From Lyophyllum atratum (Eukaryota; Basidiomycota; Agaricomycetes; Agaricales; Lyophyllaceae), in the NCBI GenBank assembly GCA_014905825.1, contig JACGCN010000053.1, positions 124,001 to 188,000 of the forward strand: a stretch of DNA of 64,000 nt. The letters run 5' to 3'. Positions 19,401-30,184 of this stretch are shown one piece after another. The notes under the pieces are model-generated. The model was not told the origin of the DNA and did not search any database. It saw only the letters and a program-made list of their open reading frames with translations. The first letter of the stretch is position 1. Each line of letters starts with the position of its first letter. Made by a program: the position numbers and the translations under genes.

Positions 19401-20053
19401 TATTCCCAGACTGAATATAAAATGTAGTGTGAAAACTGCGAACGACGATCATACATTATACACGACCCAATGCACATTTTCTTCAAGCTTCCAAGACCAG
19501 TTCAACGCCCTATCGAATCATCTTTTTCGATGGTACCGGTGCTGTAAGGCATTCAAACATCTGGATCCTTTCTGGCACTTAACTTCGTGCAGGTATCGGG
19601 AGCCTGTCGGTCCCCAAGGCTCGACCCCAAATGCGGACCCTACAGGTATACAAACATGTTGTGTTTACTTCTACATGCAGCTCACCCCATGGTAGCCTAC
19701 CTTATGGAACTCAGACATCAGTCTTCTGTTTGCGATCGTTGCATGATGATTATTGTCGGTGCATGGTTTCGATGTGCTTACTGTGCTCGAGATCTCTGCG
19801 ACGCATGCGAAGATGTTGACACTCACAACGACAAGCACGTTTTTCTGGTTTTCAAGTCGCTAGTGAGTCGTGCCTTTCTTACATTCAGCCCTTCCCACTC
19901 ATCTGGTGATCTAGGTGGATATGACTGTCTTCAAGTCAGCCCATTTCCTTTCATTTAACAGTGATCGTTTGCTAACAAGTTGATAGGAGTTTTGCGAATC
20001 TGGAGAGCCCTGACCAAAGTCCACCAGTCATCCCATATCCTGTGTATCGTTAG
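16457..20053 (+). CDS. PB1 and multi-ZZ zinc-finger protein (NBR1/p62-like)
   Basis: Exon 1 (16457-16570) and exon 2 (from 16620) form a PB1 domain: PLIVKCSLDSWNKKITFSS, then VEQCYSLSSTSFAIAYKDDD and the acidic ITTDPDLTEAIQYF. A long Ser-rich disordered region follows. The rest encodes about five ZZ-type fingers split by many short introns: CSECGTLLDAIRYVCSTCG, CSTCQAITLRKRYKCFSC, LLDIVGARFHCAICDSVDIC, LCSDCNL...GIRYQCANC, and CDRCMMIIVGAWFRCAYC. The C-terminus ends at VIPYPVYR (stop 20051-20053). PB1 plus ZZ is the architecture of the autophagy receptors NBR1 and p62, and fungal Nbr1 proteins carry several ZZ domains. No four-tryptophan (FW) domain was seen. A selective-autophagy or scaffold role is inference from architecture. 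Confidence 0.8.
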
Positions 20054-20169
20054 CACGCGCTCTCCTTAGTTTTCTATCACCATATCAGCACTAGGCAGGA
20101 ATGGTTGGAATTTGTGATTTCAACATTTATAATACATATACACACGTCTGTGAATTCGAGGAGCTATCG

Positions 20170-20767
20170 CTACCCTTTTTTGAAACCTACGTTGGATGTG
20201 AGCAAATTAAGTCAATGAACGGACTAGAGGACGACGGACCTAAGCGCCGCCGCTCATAGAACAGGTCGGTTCTACTCGCACCCAGATTGACAATCTTGGG
20301 GCAGCCGTCGCGATCCTTCTCCAGCCGTGTACATTCGGCGCAATAATAAGCGTCAGAAATACCTGACATTAAAGTCTCATCAGCATATATGGCTAATCTG
20401 TAGGCAAAACTAACGCACCAGGAGAGCCACATATTATACACCGACCCCCATAAGTTCCGAAGTTACATTCATCACAGATGCGTACCAGAGTTTCTGGCCT
20501 GACATAGGAGTCACAGACAGGACTACAGCACAGATTAAAGATTGTTTTTCTGTGAAATTAGGCATGAAGACACACCATTTTCCGTCACATTTCTCGCACA
20601 GGCGACCTATGGCTGTAAGAGATCTCGTGAACGGAATTCCACTCCAATTTGGGAAGTAACGAACCAATGCCTGGTTGGCGCCTACACATAATCAGGTCTG
20701 AAAAGACTTTTGAGCATAGCTACACGCTTATAGAAGAACTGCGCTGACCAGGATGATGCTTCGACAT
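20170..20767 (-). CDS. RDS3: SF3b subunit PHF5A / Rds3 / Ini1
   Basis: Small knotted zinc protein of the U2 snRNP SF3b complex, which binds branch-point regions and contacts SF3B1. All segments are nearly invariant: [65 protein letters not shown] and [20 protein letters not shown]. About six small exons are needed; the start is at 20767. The last intron lies just before the terminal GFKKG: GGCGGCGCTTAG|GTCCGT...ACGTAG|GTTTCAAAAAAGGG, leaving a tiny final exon and the expected ending RRRLGFKKG with stop at 20170-20172. If that intron is retained, the protein would end in a different 13-residue tail. Confidence 0.93.
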
Positions 20768-21009
20768 GACAGTTGACGATGAAGAGTTGTGTGCCTCTGC
20801 TTGGTCAGCGCCGAGCGGCATAACTTTATCTCTCAAGATCTCAAGTCCGAGTCGTTGTACTCACTTGTACTCACTGCTTGTAACAGCTCTTGATACATAA
20901 AGTCGATTCTATTTACTTCATTACAGTACTAGTCCACAGGTTCTACTATCGAACATAGCACAAAATGGGGAACGATTCCAATAGAGGATGGATAGGGATG
21001 AATATGGGA

Positions 21010-24000
21010 TTAGGATAAATGGAAGCTCCCGACTCCTTCTTGGATAGCAACGCGTAATTTCTCTCTCATCACTGCCTTTGTACTATACTCCGGCAACTTG
21101 AGATAATTGACGCATGTCATCACACTCGGGAGGTAGTCATCCGCCGTGAAAGGTGCCTCATGCGGCTTGCGTACCACCGTCAGTAGGGGATTCAAGCCAC
21201 GGAAACCTATGTTATCTACGCGTAAATGTCATAGTCAATTTGGAAATGAAAAAGATGCTAACCGCCAATGGGTAACTTCGGGCTGCCAGTAATGAACTGC
21301 AAAAACGCGCGCCTCGTGGAAGGATCATACGTCGAGATAATTTCCACGAGATCCCGGATCGCTCGGCTTTCGACATTAAACCCATGGTCAGCCTTCAAAG
21401 CCTCAACGAGTGCTATTAAACGAGCGTTAGATGATTGTAACCCAGATATGGCTATGCTTACTTTCAGCACTCCAGTCTTCGTCAGAATTTCCGAACAGCA
21501 TGACTAGCTCGTCTGCAGAAAATGCCTGCAGATCCGTGATGGGAAACACCTTCGAAAAACCATCTTTGAAAGCTTTGGCTTGGATGTCTGCGCCCTTGCC
21601 TAGTATGGCATCTAAGACTGCGTTGACGTATTCGTCGACGTTCTCCGATGTCACAGCAATATCCCTTCCACCAGGCTAGTATAAAACCGGTCAGACAGTT
21701 TATATATCATGACAAACATATCCCACCTTAAGTTCAATATCATAACCAGGAACGGTGAAGTCAAGTGCGAGATCTTCAATTGAAACTGACTCCACCATTG
21801 CGACCTTCCGCGAAAGCTTTATTCTCAGGTCAGCCTCAGCACTGCAACTGGACAATTTTAGCGAACCTTATCATTTTGACTTTTTGCAGCGACTATGCTT
21901 TGTATCTTCTCTAAGGACTTAGCAAGGTCGATGTCGACCAGCTGATGCACGGCTAGGATTAGTGATGATAATCAAGCACCAAAGCGATAGAATTGACCTT
22001 TAGTGACGCAACGGTGACAGGGACTTCCTCGCCAAGAACTAGTTTGAGGAAAACCTTGTTGAAGGTCAAGTCGATGATACGAGAGTCAAGCATTGCTTTG
22101 GCAACAAATTGGCCGATCACTCGGAGGAGGTGGGTTCGTTTCCTGCATGAAGTATCACGTAGTGTTCAGATCCAACGTACAGAAGACTTACTGTCCGCCG
22201 TCACTCGCAACATCTTCGGAACTGAGCGGTGCCGGGTACAAGCCACTAGGATGGCCCACATAAGAGCTGGGGCCTGACGCATCGGTATCTCTCCATATTT
22301 TGAGATCTTTCCTTGCGAACTCTTTGGAGACCAAGGAATAGAATTCCAAAGTCGGTCCCAGCCCGGTTCCAACTTCTTCAAAATATTCGACCTCGAGGAT
22401 CGATGACGAGGATCCGTAAAGCTCAAAAACCTTCACAGCCGATTCCAAGAGGTGCTTGCGAGAGATCCTGACTTTCTGCCGTTGCAGGCGACCAAGGAAG
22501 CCGATGCCTTCGTCCCTCCGAGAGCTATCCTGGGCACGGGTTTGTTGACTTTGCCATTTCAGGATGAGGCGGGCATATCCGAAGGACGTAGATTGGAGGA
22601 AGTTGTAGCGGGTGGCAAATGGGAAGACGAAAGGGAAGTGTTGAGGCAAGTCCAAGGCCCAGTCAGGGAGACAAGAGCTGCAACATAGGTCTCAGTACAT
22701 ACAGCTCCTTGACACGATTTGTAGCTTACCTGGCAACGATCATGGGCTCTTCCAGCTGGCGCGTCAGTTTAGCCGTCAATTTGTTGTTGACAAATGCTGA
22801 TTCTGGCAGGTTACGCTTATCTCCCGAGAAAACAGATCGTTCAGCCTCCAAAGTGTTCAACTGATGTAGGGCACGAAGTAGACGCAATATTTTAGCGTAA
22901 GGAGCATCTTCAGGAAGTGACGACAGGCTTGGGCTTGGTGAGCGGTTCTTGGTAGTGGTTTCTACTCCATCTCCACGGGCTACAACAAAAGAATGGTCAC
23001 CGATTGGAGCATGAACAGATGTATCAATACATACAATCAGCAGAGGGAGCTGGGCCAGAGACTTTCTTGAACTTGATCGTATAGACGCCTTGCCAGATCA
23101 TACTAGGCGGGAATGCACTACCTGTTTTCTTGCGCACCTCATGCTGGTGGATCGCACCATAGATAGTCAAATCCAGAGGCAGAATGTGATCGTCCATAGA
23201 AAACTCGAGGTGCCAGTCAGTAGGCTTGGCTTTCAGGGCGGCAGCGTACGATGCCCTTGTAGATAACGATGCTCGAGGATTGAGATGCGAGGGGCCATCC
23301 TTGGCGGCGGAGTTCGGCGTAGCAACACGGGTTCCGTCTGGTGTTTGTGCTTCCACCTTCGATCCATCTTGCAAGACATTATTAAACGACTGGGTTTAAA
23401 AAAAGTGTAGGACTTACCGTCTGCAACTGAGAGCATGACTGTCTTCTCCGAAACAGATTGATCAGGATCTACTTCATCATCGTCAAAGACATCTGCGTCG
23501 AGTTCCTCGTCGTCTGTGAAGTCTGCCTGAAGCTCGGAATCTACGACAGTTTCGCTAGGTGCTGCTTCTACGGCGGATGGGCCTGCCTCAGCTGTCGTCT
23601 GCAGCTTCATTACACTGCTTCCTGATGCCTCTGGAACAGGTGCTGGCGGATCGGTATCCATGCTTGTCCCCTCAGCCACAGGACCACCATTTTTAGCGCT
23701 TAATCGCTGACTCCGTCGTCGGCCGACCGTTAACCCAGAAGTTGCTGCATCTGAGCTACTCTCAGCAGCAGGGGCCACAGGGGGCTGTGAGGGTTGTGCA
23801 AGATCACCAGAGCCGGGTCGTGGACCTGATCCACTAAAGCCTGAAGCTGCTAAGGCTGCCAGCATTCCGTGCAAACGAGAGCCGCTATTGAGAAGTCCAG
23901 CCACACGAGGTCTAAGATAATCATGCAAGGCTTGGAAAGTGGCGATTGCGTGAATAGACACGACGATGTTGTGGAGGTTCCGCGGGACTTCTGGGTCGTC

Positions 24001-27000
24001 ACCCGCTACTAGACGAAGCCGTAGTTGGCGCGCCAACAAGGAAGGTGAACTCCGTTTAGAATCTAGAGGATACCATTAATAACTTTAAAATAGATCACAA
24101 GGACCAGGACATACCATCGACTCCCTGAGCTACGGTGACGACGTCGAAGGATTCCATCCGTGTAAGACTCTCCTGCAATTTCTTGACAAGAGTGGTGAAG
24201 GGCGACTGAGTACCGGTGAAGCCTTTGGTTCGGCGGCCACTAAATGCCTCTAGCAGTAATTCTTGGCGCCTCTTTAGATCGGCTGTGGCAGACACATATG
24301 TAACTCTTCAACGAATTAGTTCGAATAAAAACTCACGACTTCGAGTTGGATCAGTTGCGAAGTGGAGCAACCCTTCCACAACACCGCTTTGCAGCAGTTC
24401 AAAGCTGGAGACAGAAGTATGGGGAGATGCAAAAAGTTCGGCGAGCGCCCGTAGTGCATCAAACAATTCTTTCTCGGTCGCTGTAGGAGAAGAAATACGA
24501 TCGACCAAAGGACGAAGGGCGGCGAAAGCATTATCGTCTTCGTTCTCTGTATCGCTGGACAGGTACTTGAATTGAATAACTCGAGCCCGTAGAGTAATCG
24601 CATCCTCGGGTTCCAGGGATAAGGACGACAGCTTCTTGAATCCGGGGATGGAGGCTCCAGATATCGTGGGAGCGGGAGACGTACTTCCAGACTCAGTTGA
24701 AGGGGTTTCCGATGCTTCTTTGTCCTTGTCCTTATCCTTCGACTTAGCTGACGTGACAGTCCTTGCAGCTAACGCTTCTATCTCATGGAAAACGCCTTCT
24801 CTGCGGAAAGTCGGCTTATAGAGCAGAGGGACCTTTGTCAAAAGCAGATCGACCAGTTGGAGGGCACCGATGACGAGGGACGGATGATCCTTGGACGAAA
24901 GAATCGACGAGGCAAAGCTTGCGACAGGCACGAACTAAAAAAAAATTAGAAAGTGACCCAGAAGAATGAGATCCAATGGCTGTACCGTCAGAACTCGCTT
25001 CAACCCGTCCGCATCAAGAAAGCTGACAGCCTTCAACAACCCAGTCAATGTCTTGACCCTGACTGGTGTAATCACACTCGCAGCATAAACGTCGATAAGG
25101 ATAGGGACCATGAGCTGCATGAAACGACCGACAACGACCGTTTTTGAGCGCAAGACTTCCGTTCGGTCCAAGACCACCAACGGTGCTGGTGCCGCTGTCC
25201 TCGACTCTCCAGCTACGTCTCCGCTGGGCGTTTCCGAAGTCACAAGCTCTGGAGAAGGCGCGTCCACGGGTGTACCGGTAGCCACGACTATCCCAGCAGC
25301 AACGAAAGGCGCATGTGCGGCATGTCGCGCCGCGGCTCTGTCCGCTTTCGCTTTCGACTTGACCATACGAGTCAACGACTTTTCCGTATACCCTTTGTGA
25401 TCAAATACACCATCTGCACAATTGTCAGTGGTTGTAGATGGGTATTACTATAGAAATTGTCATACCTTTGGGTAAAGGAGGCATCAACTCCGAAACGAGG
25501 CTCAAAGCTTCTTCGACTTGATCTTTGGGTCGATGAGCTAAATTCTCCATAACAGTCATATCAGCAAGCCCGCCTCCCAAACCATGACTATCGCTTGGAG
25601 TATCTTCCTCCGCGCCAACCGAAGGTAGGACCCCAGTGAGGATTTGGTATAAAGTTTCAACAATGTCGGCTTCCAGCAGGGCTACAGTAATCTTTGGACT
25701 GGCCCGGGCTGATGTCGCCAACGCACGTAAGAGTAGTGTATATGTGTTCGGGGCAATCAACGGGGAGCCGCCTGCTGGGAGAAGAAGTTGATTGACAGCT
25801 CGTATGAGGTCCGTGTCAACGAGGGCCTCCAGATTCTCCGTGGATGCGCGATAATAGGAGTCTACGACGCGAATGACACACAGACACGCAAATTCAACGA
25901 GTCTCTGATCAGAGTAAGTCAGGCAGCTCCGGATTATTGGCCAAACGCCCTTGATCATCGGGAAATGCTCCGTTGCAACATTTCGGCAACAGTTGGACGC
26001 AGCCTGTAGAGCTGTGCGTTGAACTGCAATGGAAAAGAAGTCCAAGTAGTTGAGCAGGGCGGCAAGGCCACCTTCGCGAACGATTGAACTCGGGAATTCT
26101 TCTGAAATTTTCTCCATCGTCTGAAGAGCATGTTAGGAAACATGTATACGAAAGGGCCTAGGTACTCACGCTCAGAGTTTGCTCAGCGAGATCAATGTAG
26201 GAAATTTCGATCAACTTGCTGCAAAGGACTGGTATCGCCCCATGATATACAACGGTATGAGCGACGCCGGGGAGTGCTTCCATGAGGTTCGCCAAGCAGC
26301 GGCAAGCAAGTACTTGGGCTTCGAGGTTTTCGTCACCTTGATAGGTATTTCCGGTACTCATGGCCAGCGCAGCAGCGAGGGCCGCATCTTCACCCTGCTC
26401 GGGTTGATCTTCGTCACCTTCGTCATCTTCGTCTTCATCAGCACCACGGCCTCCCAGGATCTTGACCAGTTCCCGAACAAATTGCTCGACCTGGAATGAA
26501 CCAGCAAGAGTATCCTCGGTACTGATGCTCAGCAATTCGCTAAGCTCTTGTAGAGTGACCAGCCGGGTCGTCGGGTCAGCCGTAGTCTTGATGTTGTTCA
26601 GCATCGTCTTGAGGCGAGATGAAAGGGACATCATGTAGGAACCAAACTGCCGATAATCCCCAAATATAGCCATCGCTGCAGAGGCGTCCATACCTCCTGG
26701 GATGGGAGGGCCATCACTAGAGGGCATAGCTGCGTCACCTTCGCCTTCATCACCTTCATCATCATCCCCTTCATCGTCATCTTCATCATGTCCTTCACCG
26801 AGTTCTCCTGTTCCTGGCTCTTCATCGTTCTCATTTGTGCATCCTTCAAGTTCAGAGCCTTCATGTTTATAATCTGCATCCAACATCTCAACGTCTTCGT
26901 CTTCGATCCTGGAGGAGCTGGCAACGGATATCTTGGACTTGACTGACGCCATCTTGTCCCTTGCAGATGTTCTATGCCATATACAGAGCTCGTAAAGGTC

Positions 27001-27660
27001 TGAAAAAGAGGAATTTGATGACTAACGTACCTTGTTTTGCGAGGCATAGTGGACTGGGTGTTCGATCGGAGGGAGTAAGAAGTTTTTTGGCGCTTCGAGG
27101 ATGGGCTTAGAGTATCTTCTTCGTCGGAGGCGAGTTCTGGAGCAGCACGTTTCTTGCCCTTCGGGTCTGAGACGGGTTCGATGATGGTCAAGGGAGTAGA
27201 GGTAGACAAGGTGCTTCGGCGGGTTCTACGACAGATTTCCCTGATTAGTGTTCTCATACTCCAAGTGGCAATCGATGGCAACTGACCGTTTGGTGGTGCG
27301 GGATGCGGATTCTTCGGGTGTATCGTTCGCCTTTGCTTTTCCTTTTCCTGAGAGTCCTTCGCGGGAGCGTTTAGATTTGGAGTTTGTAGCACGAGTGGTC
27401 CGGGGAAGAACAGGGTCAGTCAGCGGTGCCGAGGATGTTGAGGGAAGTTGTGGGTCTTGGATAGTCGAGTCACGGTCGTTGTCGCTGGGCTTTGCTTTCG
27501 ACTTGGACTTCTGCTTTGCTGCCTTGACTCTTGCACTAGAGCGCAATGTCTTGGAATCAGGAGAAACGGCGTCGGAGGGGTCTTGGTCAGAGAGTTTGGT
27601 TGTGGTGTCTGCACTGGCACTGCTGGTGGCTTCTTGATAATGGATAGGTTGTAAGTCCAT
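21010..27660 (-). CDS. UFD4: HECT E3 ubiquitin ligase, UFD4/TRIP12 type
   Basis: Very large gene with many short introns, start at 27660 ([14 protein letters not shown]), stop at 21010. The N-terminal region is Ser/Lys-rich and basic, then acidic (runs of Asp/Glu near 26750-26950). Armadillo-like repeats follow (for example [47 protein letters not shown]). A variable middle follows ([13 protein letters not shown]). The C-terminal HECT domain includes [46 protein letters not shown]-like [12 protein letters not shown] and the catalytic cysteine in [14 protein letters not shown] (codon 21112-21114). This order is that of yeast Ufd4 and human TRIP12, which ubiquitinate fusion-degradation and N-degron substrates. 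The active site is intact. Nuclear or cytosolic location is inferred. Confidence 0.92.
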
Positions 27661-27810
27661 TTAGTACATGCCCCAAGCCATCGATTCTGGGTCTCTGAGC
27701 GTAGAAAGAGGATGCAGACGTCGAGCCTGTGAGGTTGCGGAACACGCACAACTTGCTCGACAATCTCGTCTTAGGTAAGCAGTGGCGTCGATTGACTCCA
27801 ATTACACATT

Positions 27811-29792
27811 CTACATACTCGATTCCCGTAAAATTTCTTCGACGCTTTGCACAAAAATGCTAGCGATCTTCTCAACTTCTTCCTTCGTTACAATGTACGC
27901 AGGTGCCAGGATAATATGATCTCCTTTGGTTCCTTCCAAGTTAGACCCGCCGACCATTCCCATAACGACAAGACTGTTCTCAAGAGCACGAGCCTGGACA
28001 CGCATCGCGAACCGATTTCCTTTGAAATCCAAGTTCTTTGCATCAGAAAAGTCGAACTCTACAGCCCAGAAACCACCTCCGCCACGAATATCGAATGTGT
28101 AAGGAGCTGCTAGGGCATTGGGTCCTCGCAGGCCCTTCTGCAGCAAGGATTCTAGGATATATGAGGACACTGGTAAAATAATATCATTGAAACTTCTCAC
28201 CCAGATATGCTCCTTGCTCCCGAATGTTTTCCAGAAGATTCTCCGAATTGATTACTCCCTGAACTGCGAGGGCTGCCGCACAGGCGAGGGGTTGGCCCTG
28301 GAGATGTCAGCATCCCATAGTTTCCTCGAGTCGTTTAAGTACCTGATAAGTGTGTCCGTGCTTCCAGAACCCAGAGCCATCTCGGATGCCGTCCGCAACC
28401 TTCTTGGACATGAGGATGGCACCAATAGTGGCATAGCTAGAGGACAAATCAATCATTGTGAAGGAAATCTACTTGGGAGCTGCTTACCCTCCACCTAAAC
28501 CTTTGGCGATGGCTTGAATATCGGGCTGGAGAATGTCAAACACAGGCTTATTGGAAGTCTGTGACAACGTACTGCCACACCATCTCCAAAGGACTCCCAT
28601 GCATGCAACGTCCCCATGCCTGGAAGGAAATTCAGACCATTGACCATGTCTTATGATGAAAGTCTACTCACGGCCCATTCCACTCATAACCTGAATTCGA
28701 GAAAAGAATTGATTTAGGTTTATCATGAAGATTCGAGGGACTGACCTCATCAAGGATGAACAGCGCGCCATACTTATCGCAAACCGACTTCATAGCTTCG
28801 GGAATTCGAGGTAAGGAAGGGATAAAACTGAGCGACTGCGAGGAGCCTTACCCTTGAAATAACCTTTCGGAGCAGGCACAACACCGGTGGTAGCCCCTAC
28901 AACGGTCTCTGCAACGACTATGATTGCAGTTGAAGGCCGTATCCCCCAAGCATCCAGGTGAGAACTTACATCCAATGACAGTGTCAGGGCCCAAGGCAAT
29001 GAATTTATCTTCCAGTTCCTGCCTCAGGCGCTCGACATACTGCTCTTCTGTCTCATCAGGTTTCTGGAAACGTTTCGCGTAGGCTGGTGAAACATGATGG
29101 AAATGTTTAGTGTCAAGCTGCTCCAGGTACGGTGCACGTCGAGCAGGGTGGTATGCAAGAGACAACGTCGCTAAAGAGTTTCCATGGAATGATAACTGAC
29201 GCGCGATGAAGTTCGTGCGCTGCGGCTGTCCGATTTCACCATAGTACTACAAATGCAATAGGTCAGATCGCAGATCAGAACAGCACGTCACAAATATGCA
29301 CTTGTATGGCGAGTTTGATAACGCTCTCCATGGCCTCAGTGCCTAAGAAGGGAGACAACGCGTAAATCTTATGTTAGAGCAATACCCTGCTCGTGCATGT
29401 ACCTCCAGATGTAAATCCGCAAAGCTCAAAGGCTCCATTGCTGCTGGCAATCAGACTCTTTGCCAGCTCTTCCGCAGGTTGGTTCGACAATTGCATATTA
29501 TAGACGTCTAAAAGAAAAGGAGATGGATCTAAGTGAGAGATAGACAAGAGAACTGGGACTTACAGGTCACTTTATCGACTTGATCCTTGATCGCTTGCAG
29601 TACCTTGGGATGGCTGCTGCCAACGCAGACCACAGCGGCTCCCCCGACCGCATCGATGGCCTTTCTTCCGTCTTCGAGATCTATATAGATGCCCTTTGCG
29701 CTTGTTGCCACAGGGGGTATCCATGGGGTCCTGTGAAGAATCGCAGTTGGTCGCTGTTGTGTGCTTGCGGGGATATTCGAGTTGGCAGCCAT
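27811..29792 (-). CDS. Class-III pyridoxal-phosphate aminotransferase
   Basis: Subgroup-III aminotransferase. The N-terminus MAANSNIPASTQQRPTAILH (start 29792) leads to AIDAVGGAAVVCVGSSHPKV. Central exons give the GMGRMGT-like segment GMGTLHAWESFGDG and, after a 58-nt intron, DIQAIAKGLGGG, where the lysine is the PLP-binding residue. The C-terminal exon carries FDIRGGGGFWAVEF and HIILAPAYIVTKEEVEKIAS, ending at EEILRESSM. An in-frame ATG at 29831 would add a hydrophobic stretch (MLSLIVSLAVIPA) and could create a targeting signal; I prefer 29792 by family length. Omega-amino acids such as GABA are usual donors, but the exact substrate cannot be read from the sequence. Confidence 0.85.
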
Positions 29793-30184
29793 AGCGGGTA
29801 TAACAGCAAGAGATACGATGAGAGAAAGCAACGTGCAAGAAGGTGCCTATTTCAAGAATAATTACAGTCCGATTGCACCTGTCATCTTATCACAGTCAGG
29901 GAGTTGTTGACTCATGGCCAAGGTCCGAGCCTGTTCACATGAACACTTATGGCACTGGTAAACATCTTTGTGAGAGATACTGCACGACAGGGCTTCAAGA
30001 CATGAGAGAAAACGCGGCGGTTAATCGTGATATCGCTGGCTCGCGTGTGCAAGGGTCAAGCTGGGGTCGACGCAATGGCATTGGCATCGACAAAAGTGGA
30101 CATGCATGTGACCAGTCGGATCCCGGCCCATCCGATTCCGCTGCTGAGGTTCAAATCTGGATCACAATTTGAATACACTCTTTC
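29793..30184. promoter_or_regulatory. Divergent promoter region, aminotransferase / PSO2
   Basis: 392 bp between two start codons on opposite strands, presumably a shared promoter. No TATA box close to either start and no gene were seen. Confidence 0.5.
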
